DNA from: Rhizobium freirei PRF 81
GTDB lineage: Bacteria; Pseudomonadota; Alphaproteobacteria; Rhizobiales; Rhizobiaceae
Length of the DNA stretch: 64,000 bases
Direction of reading: 5' to 3'
NCBI RefSeq assembly: GCF_000359745.1
Contig: NZ_AQHN01000089.1
Span: 248,001-312,000 of the forward strand
A model generated the notes under the pieces. It made no database searches. It worked only from the letters and a program-made list of their open reading frames with translations, and had not been told where the DNA came from. Made by a program: the position numbers and the translations under genes. Below are positions 27,022-35,594 of this stretch, piece by piece; positions within the stretch are counted from its first letter, which is position 1; every line of letters begins with the position of its first letter.

Positions 27022-28341
27022 TTTGCCGATGCAGAACTCGGAGAAGATCACATCCAAAAGATCTTCGACATCGACACGACCGGTAATCCGGCCGAGACTG
27101 TTGCCGCTTTGGCGCAAATACTCTGCACGTATGTCGAGACCATGATCTTCCGATTCAAGTGCCGCGACCAAGGCTTGCAGGCTTTGCGAGAGCAGATTGC
27201 GATGACGCAGCCGGCTTGGCAATGCGAGCGACAGAGATGCAGAGCGTTCCTGCAGATCGGCAAGGATGAGCTGGTGCAACTGCCTGAGCCCGGCACCTGA
27301 TATCGACGAGATGAGCAGATCGTAATCGGCATCCGTCGCCGCATCAGCAATATCCGCCTTCGTACCAAGCGTCAGAACCTTACCGCTAAAGCCGGGAAAA
27401 TCCGTTTGGGCAACGTGGCCGATCTCGGCAAGAGAGAGAACCAGATCGGCATCGGCTACGGTCTTAAGCGCGCGGCGAATTCCCTCACGCTCGACGATCT
27501 CCTCGGTCTCTCTCAAACCGGCGGTGTCGTACAGCCTGACGGCATATCCCTCTATGTTCAGATCGACATGCAGGACATCTCTCGTCGTGCCGGCTATATC
27601 GGTGACGATCGCCACTTCGCGCTTCGCCAGCGCGTTGATCAAACTGGACTTGCCTGCGTTCGGTGGACCGGCAATAACAACGCGCAGGCCATCCCTGACG
27701 ATCTCGCCGAAGGCGGCTCCCGCCAAGTGGACGGACAGTTCAGAACGGAGCCGTTCCATGTCTCTCCAAACCAGATCCGATACCGAGCCTGGCACATCGT
27801 CCTCATCGGCGAAATCAAGCTCCGCCTCGATCAAAGCCCGCGCTCGCGTCAGGCGATCCGCCCAGCCTTCGTACAGATCCGAAAGGCCTCCAGCTGCGTG
27901 CTCGATGGCGAGGCGCCGCTGCATTTCCGTCTCGGCACCAATCAAATCGGCGAGACCTTCGACCTCGACCAGATCCATCTTGCCGTTTTCCAGAGCGCGC
28001 CGTGAAAACTCACCATGCTCCGCCAGACGACAATCATCAAAGCTTTCGAGTTCGGCCAACAGCGCAGACACAACGGCTTTGCCGCCATGAACCTGTATCT
28101 CCGCGCAATCCTCGCCGGTAAAAGAGCCGGGACCGGGAAATATAAGCACGAGCCCGCGATCAAGGATAAGACCGTTACGAGTCCGAATCGTTTTCAACGC
28201 GGCCTGGCGAGCAGGCGGTAAGAATCCGATCAAAGCTTCAACGGCATGCAATGCGTTGCGGCCGCATATACGGATTACGGCGACGCCGGCGGGGAGGCTG
28301 CCGCTGGAAAGAGCATAAATGGTCTGGTTCGCTGCATGCAT
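27019..28341 (-). CDS. mnmE: tRNA modification GTPase MnmE (TrmE)
   Basis: The 440-residue protein has an N-terminal tetrahydrofolate-binding domain (about 1-120, SSGSLPAGVAVIRICG and SFTGEDCAEIQVHGG), a helical domain, an inserted G domain with GPPNAGKSSLINALAKR (G1), DIAGTTRDVLH (G2) and YDTAGLRETEE (G3), and the C-terminal FCIGK motif with the conserved Cys437. It partners MnmG in U34 modification; adjacency supports this. The stop codon overlaps parS site 3. Upstream, a strong terminator separates it from rho. Confidence 0.96.
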   Translation of the reverse strand: MHAANQTIYALSSGSLPAGVAVIRICGRNALHAVEALIGFLPPARQAALKTIRTRNGLILDRGLVLIFPGPGSFTGEDCAEIQVHGGKAVVSALLAELESFDDCRLAEHGEFSRRALENGKMDLVEVEGLADLIGAETEMQRRLAIEHAAGGLSDLYEGWADRLTRARALIEAELDFADEDDVPGSVSDLVWRDMERLRSELSVHLAGAAFGEIVRDGLRVVIAGPPNAGKSSLINALAKREVAIVTDIAGTTRDVLHVDLNIEGYAVRLYDTAGLRETEEIVEREGIRRALKTVADADLVLSLAEIGHVAQTDFPGFSGKVLTLGTKADIADAATDADYDLLISSISGAGLRQLHQLILADLQERSASLSLALPSRLRHRNLLSQSLQALVAALESEDHGLDIRAEYLRQSGNSLGRITGRVDVEDLLDVIFSEFCIGK

Positions 28342-28413
28342 AAATTGATCCGCTTCCGAATCGATTCTGATCGATTCCTCATCTTCAGAGCTTATGAGAC
28401 CCCCAAAATGAAA

Positions 28414-28438
28414 ATCGGGCCGCCCATGGCGACCCGAT
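28414..28438 (-). terminator. intrinsic terminator of rho
   Basis: On the minus strand ATCGGGTCGCC and GGCGGCCCGAT form an 11-base-pair stem (one G-T wobble) with a 3-base loop, followed by TTTTCATTTT. It lies 51 bases after the rho stop, so rho itself is terminated without needing Rho. Confidence 0.88.
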
Positions 28439-28488
28439 CATATCATCTTGCGAGCCTTGAAACAGAGGCTCGGCAAAGCTGTCCGCCG

Positions 28489-29754
28489 TTAGGTATTCAT
28501 CGAGTCGAAGAAATCCGGATTGTTCTTCGTCTGCTTTAGCTTGTCGATGAGGAACTCGATGGCGTCGGTCGTGCCCATCGGCGCGAGGATACGGCGAAGA
28601 ACGAAGATCTTCTGCAGATCCTGGCGCGGCACCAGCAGGTCTTCCTTGCGCGTACCGGACTTGAGGATATCCATCGCCGGGAAGATACGCTTGTCGGCGA
28701 CCTTGCGGTCGAGAACGATTTCCGAGTTGCCCGTACCCTTGAATTCTTCGAAGATCACTTCGTCCATGCGGCTGCCGGTATCGATCAGCGCCGTCGCGAT
28801 GATCGTCAGCGAACCACCCTCTTCGATATTGCGGGCGGCACCGAAGAAACGCTTCGGACGCTGCAGGGCGTTTGCGTCGACACCGCCGGTCAGAACCTTG
28901 CCGGAGGAGGGGACGACGGTGTTGTAGGCGCGGCCGAGACGGGTAATCGAGTCGAGCAGGATCACGACATCACGGCCGTGTTCCACAAGACGCTTGGCCT
29001 TCTCGATGACCATTTCCGCGACCTGCACGTGACGCACGGCCGGCTCGTCGAAGGTCGAGGAGATGACTTCGCCGCGCACGGAGCGCTGCATGTCGGTCAC
29101 TTCTTCCGGACGCTCGTCGATCAGGAGAACGATCAGGTAGCAGTCGGGGTGATTGGCGGTGATCGAATGCGCGATATTCTGCAGGAGGACGGTCTTACCC
29201 GTGCGGGGCGGCGCGACGATCAGGCCGCGCTGGCCCTTGCCGAGCGGCGCCACCAGATCGATGACACGGGGAGAAAGGTCCTTCGAGGTGGGAACGTCGA
29301 GTTCCATGCGGAAACGCTCGTTCGGATAGAGCGGCGTCAGATTGTCGAAGTGAACCTTGTGACGGATCTTTTCCGGATCGTCGAAATTGATGGTGTTGAC
29401 TTTTAGCAGCGCGAAATAGCGCTCGCCTTCCTTGGGACCGCGGATCGGCCCTTCGACCGTGTCGCCCGTCTTCAGCGAGAAGCGGCGGATCTGGGAAGGG
29501 GAGATGTAGATATCATCCGGACCGGGAAGATAGTTCGCATTAGCGGAGCGAAGGAAACCAAAGCCATCCTGCAGAACTTCGACGACGCCCTCGCCGATGA
29601 TTTCCACGTCCTGGCTTGCGAGCACCTTCAGGATCGCAAACATCAGTTCCTGTTTGCGCATCGTGCTGGCGTTTTCGACCTCGAGCGACTCGGCAAAGGC
29701 CAGGAGGTCGGTCGGGGATTTGTTTTTCAGTTCTTGAAGCTTCATTTCAGCCAT
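28489..29754 (-). CDS. rho: transcription termination factor Rho
   Basis: Rho is the hexameric RNA helicase of factor-dependent termination. The 421-residue product has the N-terminal helix bundle (MAEMKLQELKNKSPTDLLAF), the cold-shock-like RNA-binding domain with DGFGFLRSANANYL (about 65-78) and DDIYISPSQIRRFSL, Walker A GLIVAPPRTGKTVLLQ (about 176-191), VLLIDERPEEVTDM (Walker B region, about 209-222) and the Q/R-loop segment GRAYNTVVPSSGK. Standard length for alphaproteobacteria. An AGGAG-type ribosome binding site lies upstream of the ATG at 29754. Confidence 0.98.
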   Translation of the reverse strand: MAEMKLQELKNKSPTDLLAFAESLEVENASTMRKQELMFAILKVLASQDVEIIGEGVVEVLQDGFGFLRSANANYLPGPDDIYISPSQIRRFSLKTGDTVEGPIRGPKEGERYFALLKVNTINFDDPEKIRHKVHFDNLTPLYPNERFRMELDVPTSKDLSPRVIDLVAPLGKGQRGLIVAPPRTGKTVLLQNIAHSITANHPDCYLIVLLIDERPEEVTDMQRSVRGEVISSTFDEPAVRHVQVAEMVIEKAKRLVEHGRDVVILLDSITRLGRAYNTVVPSSGKVLTGGVDANALQRPKRFFGAARNIEEGGSLTIIATALIDTGSRMDEVIFEEFKGTGNSEIVLDRKVADKRIFPAMDILKSGTRKEDLLVPRQDLQKIFVLRRILAPMGTTDAIEFLIDKLKQTKNNPDFFDSMNT

Positions 29755-29951
29755 GAAGGGGATTACTCATTTTTAGGAGGGGAAGGCAATGTTGCTCGTA
29801 TTCAGAACCGCGATGGGGGCGCTCGCGGGCGACAGAATGGATACATGCCACGAAGAAGAGATGGCGGGAAAATAGCGATTCACTTTATGACCCGCAAGGG
29901 GGGACTGCAAAATGAAGGAAATTTAACGTCCCTACCAAAAATGGTCCAATC

Positions 29952-30497
29952 TCACGCAAACGGCTTCACCACGACGAGGATGACGATCGCGATCATCAGA
30001 AGCGTCGGCGCCTCGTTCATCATTCGCCAATAGCGTGCCGAGTGCTTGTTTTCATCGCGAGCAAAATTGCGCACCGCGCGACTGAAGAGGCCATGGACGG
30101 CGGATAGCAAAACGACGAGGCCGATCTTGGCATGCAGCCAGCCACCGTGAAAATCATAGACCGACCAGGCAAGATAGAGCCCGAAGATCCAGGTCAAAAT
30201 CATCGCCGGTGTCATGATATAGCGCAGCAGGCGCTTTTCCATCACCTTGAAGGTTTCGGATTGCCGCGAGCCCGGTTCGGCGTCGGTGTGATAGACGAAG
30301 AGCCTGGGCATATAGAGCATCCCCGCCATCCATGAGATGACGGCGATAATGTGAAGAGCCTTGATCCAGAGATAGAGATCGACCGGATGCCAGGCGAACA
30401 GCGCGATCGCCAGAGCGGCAAATGCAAGGATCATGAAATAGGCGCGTCGCCCGGCTCTTTGGCCGGGGGCGTTATCCGTCTGCTTCTCCATTGTCAT
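29952..30497 (-). CDS. hemJ: protoporphyrinogen IX oxidase HemJ
   Basis: HemJ is the four-helix membrane enzyme that oxidises protoporphyrinogen IX to protoporphyrin IX in bacteria lacking HemG and HemY. The 181-residue protein has four hydrophobic helices, with the conserved KALHIIAVISWMAGMLYMPR (about 46-65) containing the key His, YIMTPAMILTWIFGL, and LHAKIGLVVLLSAVHG. The chosen ATG (30497) overlaps the hemE stop as ATGA and has GGAGAGG in front. Two other ATGs lie nearby (30509 and 30491). Overlap with hemE gives a two-gene heme cassette. Confidence 0.92.
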   Translation of the reverse strand: MTMEKQTDNAPGQRAGRRAYFMILAFAALAIALFAWHPVDLYLWIKALHIIAVISWMAGMLYMPRLFVYHTDAEPGSRQSETFKVMEKRLLRYIMTPAMILTWIFGLYLAWSVYDFHGGWLHAKIGLVVLLSAVHGLFSRAVRNFARDENKHSARYWRMMNEAPTLLMIAIVILVVVKPFA

Positions 30498-31531
30498 AAG
30501 CCTCTCCATCCGCGCACGCGTTCGACGAGCGCCGCAACATTGGCGGGATCCGCCTGCGGCGTTATCCCATGGCCAAGATTGAAAATCAGCGGGCCGCTGC
30601 CGAGCTGCTGCAAGATGTCGTCGATCCCGTCTTCCAGCGCCTTGCCGCCGGCAACGACACGCATCGGATCGAGATTGCCCTGTACCGGACCTTCCTGCTG
30701 CAGTTCCCGCGCGAATGCCAAAGGCACCGACCAGTCGAGGCCGATCGCATCCGCACCGGTCTTCTGCCGATAGGTTTTCAACAGATAGCCCGCGCCCTTG
30801 GCAAAAGCGATGATCCGTGCCTGCGGCCGCTGCGCTTTGACGGAAGCAATCATTCTGGCAACCGGCTTGACGGCGAAGGCCTCGAATTCTTTCTCTCCAA
30901 GCACGCCGGCCCAGGAATCGAAAATCTGCACGGCGTCGGCACCGGCATCGATCTGCGCCACGAGATAGTCGGCAGAGATATCGGCAAGCAGCATCAGCAG
31001 ATGCTCGAAAGCCTTCGGGTGGCGATAGGCGAACAGACGGGCAGGAGCCTGGTCCGGTGTGCCGTGACCCGCGATCATATAGGTCGCAACGGTCCAGGGA
31101 GCGCCGCAGAAGCCGAGCAGCGTCGTCTCGAGGGGCAAGTCCTGCCGCAGCCGCCGAACGGTCTCCATGACAGGCGCAAGGTGCGCAATCACCCCATCGG
31201 GTTTCAGAGCGAGGATTCCAGCCTCGTCGATCGGATCCATCTCCGGCCCGTGTCCCTCGGTGAAACGAACATTGCGCTTCAATGCATCGGGGATGACGAG
31301 AATATCCGAAAAGAGAATGGCCGCATCGAAGCCATAGCGGCGGATCGGCTGCAATGTCACTTCCACCGCATGGTCGGGCGTATAACAGAGATCGAGAAAG
31401 CTTCCGGCCTTGGCGCGCGTCTCTCGATATTCGGGCAGGTAGCGGCCTGCCTGACGCATCAGCCAGAGAGGGGGAGGGGTCAGAGCTTCTCCGCTCAATA
31501 CCCGCATGATCTTCCGGCGTTCATCGGTCAA
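30494..31531 (-). CDS. hemE: uroporphyrinogen decarboxylase
   Basis: HemE removes four carboxyl groups from uroporphyrinogen III to give coproporphyrinogen III. The 345-residue protein carries the invariant PPLWLMRQAGRYLPEYR (about 20-36) with the catalytic arginines, FSDILVIPDALKRNV (with Asp), GFCGAPWTVATYMI, and FNLGHGITPQADP near the C-terminus. I take TTG at 31531 as start (MTDERRKIM) because AGGACG precedes it and it gives the usual length; ATG at 31507 is the alternative. It is the first gene left of the predicted origin and is transcribed away from it. Confidence 0.95.
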   Translation of the reverse strand: MTDERRKIMRVLSGEALTPPPLWLMRQAGRYLPEYRETRAKAGSFLDLCYTPDHAVEVTLQPIRRYGFDAAILFSDILVIPDALKRNVRFTEGHGPEMDPIDEAGILALKPDGVIAHLAPVMETVRRLRQDLPLETTLLGFCGAPWTVATYMIAGHGTPDQAPARLFAYRHPKAFEHLLMLLADISADYLVAQIDAGADAVQIFDSWAGVLGEKEFEAFAVKPVARMIASVKAQRPQARIIAFAKGAGYLLKTYRQKTGADAIGLDWSVPLAFARELQQEGPVQGNLDPMRVVAGGKALEDGIDDILQQLGSGPLIFNLGHGITPQADPANVAALVERVRGWRGL

Positions 31532-31932
31532 AGACGTCGTCCTATATAAAACCAAACATATATTGAAAGGTTTCTATTTCTTAGAGTCGGTGACTATCAA
31601 GGATTAAAGTTCATCCATCGCCTGTCCAATTTGTCGCGGCCGAACGGCAGACGAGCAAAGAAATCGGCCCGATCAAAGGATATGTGGAAAGAAAACAGGA
31701 TCTTTCAATCTTTTGAATAGCTTGTCGCAGGCTGGGATTTGATACCGCCTGGGGATAAGTTGAGGAGCGCTTAACCTCAGTTCAATTTGTCCACATTGCC
31801 CACAGTCGCCGCGAAAGCCGTCTCACGAAAATTCCAAATGTGGAAAACTTGGCGGTTTTCCACTTGCCCAAGATAGGCCGGTTCCCGTACCTCTCTTTTC
31901 TCCCGAGATATCAACAGGCGACGGAAAGTAGC
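31532..31932. other. oriC: predicted chromosomal replication origin (oriC) with DnaA-box-like sites
   Basis: This 401-base gap lies between divergent hemE and ppsR, the place where Caulobacter and Sinorhizobium chromosomal origins map. DnaA-box-like nonamers (consensus TTWTNCACA) on the plus strand are TTGTCCACA (31787-31795), directly abutted by TTGCCCACA (31796-31804), and TTTTCCACT (31856-31864). On the minus strand they are TTTTCCACA (31839-31847, exact), CTTTCCACA (31683-31691) and TTTTCCACG (31932-31940). A/T-rich stretches occur around 31545-31580 and 31680-31720. All genes for about 9 kb left are on the minus strand and for about 4 kb right on the plus strand. The exact boundaries are not determined. 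Confidence 0.85.
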
Positions 31933-32754
31933 GTGGAAAACCGGACGAGCTTCTTTCATCTGCACCTGATTTCTGACTCAACGGGAGAGACTCTCATCTC
32001 CGCCGGCCGGGCCGCTTCCGTGCAATTCCACGCCACACAGCCGATCGAGCACGTCTATCCGCTGATTCGGAATCGCAAGCAGCTGTTGCCGGTTCTGGAA
32101 GCGATCGATCACAGCCCTGGCATCGTCCTCTATACGATCGTCGACCGCGAACTCGCCGATTTCATCGCCGAGCGTTGCCGGGATATGGGCGTGCCCTGCG
32201 TCAACGTGCTCGAGCCGGTCATGAATGTTTTCCAGACCTATCTCGGCACGGCATCGCGCCGCCGGGTCGGTGCGCAGCATGTGATGAATGCGGATTATTT
32301 CGCCCGCATCGAGGCGCTCAACTATACTATGGATCACGATGACGGGCAGATGCCAGACGACTACGATGATGCCGATGTCGTCATCATCGGTATCAGCCGC
32401 ACGTCGAAAACGCCGACCAGCATCTATCTCGCCAATCGCGGCATCAAGACCGCCAACATCCCGATTGTTCATGGTGTTCCCTTGCCTGAAAGCCTGGCGA
32501 GGGCGACGAAACCGTTGATCGTCGGACTGGTGGCGACGACCGATCGCATTTCTCAGGTGCGCGAAAACCGTATCCTCGGCGTGACGCCCGGCTTCGATCG
32601 CGGTGATTACACCGACCGTGCCGCGATCTCGGAAGAGCTGAAATATGCTCGCTCACTCTGTGCGCGGCACAATTGGCCGATCATCGATGTCACGCGTCGC
32701 TCGATCGAAGAGACCGCAGCCGCCATTGTTGCCCTGCGCCCCAAGCTGCGTTAA
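31933..32754 (+). CDS. pyruvate,water/phosphate dikinase regulatory protein (PPSR, DUF299)
   Basis: This bifunctional ADP-dependent kinase / pyrophosphorylase family controls PEP synthase or pyruvate phosphate dikinase by reversible Thr phosphorylation. Which target applies here cannot be seen; PPDK is usual in rhizobia. The 273-residue product has HLISDSTGETL (about 8-18) and the P-loop-like GISRTSKTPTSIYLANRG (about 152-169). The start is GTG at 31933 with GGAAAG upstream. An ATG at 31840 in frame would translate through the DnaA boxes and is not credible. It is the first gene right of oriC. Confidence 0.92.
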   Translation: MENRTSFFHLHLISDSTGETLISAGRAASVQFHATQPIEHVYPLIRNRKQLLPVLEAIDHSPGIVLYTIVDRELADFIAERCRDMGVPCVNVLEPVMNVFQTYLGTASRRRVGAQHVMNADYFARIEALNYTMDHDDGQMPDDYDDADVVIIGISRTSKTPTSIYLANRGIKTANIPIVHGVPLPESLARATKPLIVGLVATTDRISQVRENRILGVTPGFDRGDYTDRAAISEELKYARSLCARHNWPIIDVTRRSIEETAAAIVALRPKLR

Positions 32755-32787
32755 GCGCTGCACATCATAACCTCAGAGGCAGATGTC

Positions 32788-33387
32788 ATGACCTTGCCCC
32801 TTATCCTTGCGTCGTCCAGCCCGTTTCGCCGGATGCTGATGGAGAATGCAGGACTGCATTTCCAGGCCATCGCCGCCAATATTGACGAGCGTGCCATCGA
32901 GGCGCCGCTGGAGCACAATGGCGCCAGCCCGGATGCTGTGGCCTTGGTGCTGGCGAAGGCGAAAGCCAAGGAGGTGAGCGATCGCTTTCCGGACTCGCTG
33001 GTTATCGGCTCGGATCAGACCATGTCGCTCGGTGCCCAAGTTTTCCATAAGCCGAAGACCATGGCCGATGCTGAAAACCATCTGAAGGCATTGTCTGCCC
33101 AGACCCACCGTCTGAACAGTGCCATCGCCCTGGCGCGCAACGGCGATATCATCTGGGAGCATGTGTCACACGCCCATCTGACGATGAGGACGCTATCGGC
33201 TGATTTCATTCATCGGCATCTGAACCGCGTCGGTGACAAGGCATTGTCGAGCGTGGGCGCCTATCAGCTCGAGGGCGAGGGCATCCAGCTCTTCTCCAAG
33301 ATCGACGGCGACTATTTCACGATCGTCGGATTGCCGATGGTGCCGCTTCTTGAAAAACTGCGCGAGTTGGGAGCGATCGATGGATGA
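32788..33387 (+). CDS. maf: Maf-like nucleotide pyrophosphatase
   Basis: Maf proteins hydrolyse non-canonical or methylated nucleoside triphosphates (dTTP/UTP or m7GTP). The 199-residue product starts with LILASSSPFRRMLMENAG, the family signature. It continues with VIGSDQTMSL (catalytic Asp, about 71-80), SALSAQTHRLNS, and GDYFTIVGLPMVPLL. The DQT rather than DT sequence and the SPFRR element suggest the YceF-like (m7GTP) branch, but this is an inference. Its stop overlaps the start of aroE by 8 bases, indicating translational coupling. Confidence 0.92.
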   Translation: MTLPLILASSSPFRRMLMENAGLHFQAIAANIDERAIEAPLEHNGASPDAVALVLAKAKAKEVSDRFPDSLVIGSDQTMSLGAQVFHKPKTMADAENHLKALSAQTHRLNSAIALARNGDIIWEHVSHAHLTMRTLSADFIHRHLNRVGDKALSSVGAYQLEGEGIQLFSKIDGDYFTIVGLPMVPLLEKLRELGAIDG

Positions 33388-34237
33388 TTCACGTGAAACA
33401 CAGGGGCCGAAAGCGTTTGTCACCGGCTACCCGGTCAAGCATTCCCGCTCGCCTCTGATCCACGGCTACTGGCTGCGCCAGCTCGATTTGGCCGGCAGTT
33501 ATCGCGCCCATGAAGTTCCCGTGGAGAAGTTTGCTTCCTTCATTGCCTCGCTGAAAGATGGCACCAGCGGCTTCGTTGGCGGCAATGTTACCATCCCTCA
33601 TAAGGAAGCGGCGTTCAAACTGGCGGATCGGCCGGATGCCCTAACGGAAGAGCTCGGCGCTTCCAACACGCTATGGCTTCAGGACAAGGTGCTTCACGCG
33701 ACCAATACCGACGGCCGCGGTTTCACCGCAAATCTCGACGAGCGCCATCCCGGATGGGATCGCAGCGATCGTGCTGTCATTCTCGGCGCAGGGGGTGCGA
33801 GCCGCGCCATCATCCAGGCGGTGCGGGATCGCGGCTTCAAGGAAATCCATGTGGTCAACCGCACGGTGGAGCGGGCGCAGGAATTGGCGGATCGTTTTGG
33901 TGAACGGGTTCATGCCCATCCGATGGCAGCGCTCGGCGAGGTCATGCAAGGCGCCGGCCTGTTCGTCAATACGACGTCGCTTGGCATGGATGGCGAAGCG
34001 GCACCCCGGATCGACTTCTCGCCTCTTGTGCAAGAGGCCGTTGTTACCGACATTGTATATGTGCCGCTGAAAACGCCGCTTCTGGCTCAGGCCGAGGAGC
34101 AGGGCTTTGCCATCGTCGATGGTCTTGGCATGCTGCTGCATCAGGCCGTGCCGGGGTTCGAAAAATGGTTCGGACGGCGCCCAGTGGTCGATGAAACCTT
34201 GAGAGCTTTGATCATCGCCGACATGGAAAAGCACTGA
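33380..34237 (+). CDS. aroE: shikimate 5-dehydrogenase
   Basis: AroE reduces 3-dehydroshikimate with NADPH in the chorismate pathway. The 285-residue protein has the substrate motif YPVKHSRSPLIH (about 17-28), GGNVTIPHKEAAF with catalytic Lys (about 69-81), NTDGRGF with Asp (about 110-116), and the NADP fold VILGAGGASRAIIQA (about 131-145) with VNRTVERAQEL. I take the ATG at 33380 within the maf end. Codons 3-7 (DSRET) fall in parS site 4. coaE begins 1 base after the stop. Confidence 0.95.
   Translation: MDDSRETQGPKAFVTGYPVKHSRSPLIHGYWLRQLDLAGSYRAHEVPVEKFASFIASLKDGTSGFVGGNVTIPHKEAAFKLADRPDALTEELGASNTLWLQDKVLHATNTDGRGFTANLDERHPGWDRSDRAVILGAGGASRAIIQAVRDRGFKEIHVVNRTVERAQELADRFGERVHAHPMAALGEVMQGAGLFVNTTSLGMDGEAAPRIDFSPLVQEAVVTDIVYVPLKTPLLAQAEEQGFAIVDGLGMLLHQAVPGFEKWFGRRPVVDETLRALIIADMEKH
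33385..33400. promoter_or_regulatory. parS centromere site 4 (one mismatch, inside aroE)
   Basis: TGATTCACGTGAAACA has one mismatch to the canonical parS. It is the only site I found right of oriC and lies about 1.5 kb from it, in the first codons of aroE. It overlaps the maf stop codon (33385-33387). Confidence 0.85.
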
Positions 34238-34238
34238 T

Positions 34239-34838
34239 ATGATCAGGATCGGGCTGACAGGATCGATCGGCATGGGAAAGTCAACCTCGGCGAAACTCTT
34301 CGCCGAAGCCGGAATTCCCGTGAATGATTCCGATGCTGTCGTCCACGATCTCTACAGCGGCGAAGCGGTTCCTCTGGTCGAGGCGGCCTTTCCCGGTTCG
34401 ACCAGCGACGGCAGGGTCGACCGGCAGGAACTCAGCCGAAAGCTCACGAGCGATCCCTCCGGCTTCAAACGTCTGGAAGCTATCGTTCATCCGCTCGTGC
34501 GCGAACGCGAACGCCAGTTTCTGGAGCGCCATCTCCAGGCGGGCGCTGATATGATTGTGCTCGATATTCCGCTGCTGTTTGAAACCGGCGCAGAAAAGAG
34601 GCTGGATAAGATCGTCGTCGTCAGCTGCGATCCACAGATTCAAAGAGAAAGAGTGCTTGCCCGACCGGGTATGACGGAGGAAAAATTCAATATGATTCTC
34701 TCCCGCCAGACGCCGGATGCGGAAAAGCGGGCGCGTGCGGACTACGTCATCGATACGGGTGGAAGCATCGAGGCGGCGGGCGAGCAGGTGAGAGAGATCA
34801 TCGCGGATCTGCGACGCAAGAAGCAGAGCAAGAGATAG
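34239..34838 (+). CDS. coaE: dephospho-CoA kinase
   Basis: CoaE phosphorylates the 3'-hydroxyl of dephospho-CoA in the last step of coenzyme A synthesis. The 199-residue product opens with MIRIGLTGSIGMGKST, in which GSIGMGKS (about 8-15) is the P-loop. It has NDSDAVVHDLY (about 30-40) and MIVLDIPLLFETGAEKRLDK (about 104-123). It starts one base after aroE and is followed 15 bases later by dnaQ, so maf-aroE-coaE-dnaQ reads as one operon. Confidence 0.96.
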   Translation: MIRIGLTGSIGMGKSTSAKLFAEAGIPVNDSDAVVHDLYSGEAVPLVEAAFPGSTSDGRVDRQELSRKLTSDPSGFKRLEAIVHPLVRERERQFLERHLQAGADMIVLDIPLLFETGAEKRLDKIVVVSCDPQIQRERVLARPGMTEEKFNMILSRQTPDAEKRARADYVIDTGGSIEAAGEQVREIIADLRRKKQSKR

Positions 34839-34853
34839 GAAGGCAGAGCCAAC

Positions 34854-35570
34854 ATGCGCGAAATCATTTTCGATACGGAAACCACGGGCCTCGACAACAA
34901 GGCGGACCGTATCATCGAAATCGGCGGCATCGAGCTCATCAACCATTTCCCGACCGGCAAGACACTGCATCTCTATATCAATCCGGGCGACCGCAAAGTG
35001 CATCCGGATGCGCTTGCCGTCCACGGCATCACCGATGAATCGCTGAAGGACAAACCACCCTTCGAAACCGTTGCGGATCAAATTCTCGAATTCTTCGGCG
35101 ACGCCAAATGGATCGCCCACAACGCCACCTTCGATATGGGCTTCGTCAATGCGGAGTTCGCAAGGCTCGGCCGGCCGCCGATCCTGCCGGATATGGTGAT
35201 CGACACGCTGGCCATGGCCCGGCGTAAGCACCCCATGGGTCCGAATTCGCTGGATGCGCTCTGCCGGCGCTACGGCATCGACAATTCGCATCGCACCAAG
35301 CACGGAGCGCTGCTCGACTCCGAATTGCTGGCCGAAGTCTATATCGAGATGATCGGCGGCCGTCAGACTGCGCTTGGTCTCGGCAGCGCCAATGGCTCGT
35401 CGGCTCGTTCGCGTCAGAGCGATGAGGCGGAGGATGTCGTTGCCGATGTTCTGGCGCGGCCCAGTCCGCTGCCGAGCCGGTTGAGCGGGGAAGAACTTGC
35501 CGCCCATGCCGCGCTGGTCGCCAAGCTCGGCGCGAAGGGAATCTGGTCCAAATATCGTGCCTCCGAATAG
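34854..35570 (+). CDS. dnaQ: DNA polymerase III subunit epsilon (3'-5' exonuclease)
   Basis: The 238-residue product is the proofreading subunit. The DEDDh exonuclease motifs are visible: IIFDTETTGLD (ExoI, Asp7/Glu9 region), HNATFDMGFVNAEF (ExoII, about 86-99) and HRTKHGALLDSELLAEVYIE (ExoIIIe with His and Asp, about 146-165). The tail from about 175 is variable, but it should contain the link that binds the alpha subunit. It ends the maf-aroE-coaE-dnaQ run and is followed by a strong bidirectional terminator. Confidence 0.96.
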   Translation: MREIIFDTETTGLDNKADRIIEIGGIELINHFPTGKTLHLYINPGDRKVHPDALAVHGITDESLKDKPPFETVADQILEFFGDAKWIAHNATFDMGFVNAEFARLGRPPILPDMVIDTLAMARRKHPMGPNSLDALCRRYGIDNSHRTKHGALLDSELLAEVYIEMIGGRQTALGLGSANGSSARSRQSDEAEDVVADVLARPSPLPSRLSGEELAAHAALVAKLGAKGIWSKYRASE

Positions 35571-35594
35571 GGCGTATTCCAGAGCGCACAAAAG

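Noticed and set aside
31766..31790. Possible CtrA box (TTAA-N7-TTAA) in the origin region
   Set aside because: The best candidate TTAACCTCAGTTCAA matches only partly; too weak to report as a site.
31840..31932. N-terminal extension of the ppsR reading frame starting at an ATG at 31840
   Set aside because: It would translate the DnaA-box region; family proteins begin at about the GTG at 31933 and a ribosome binding site precedes that codon.
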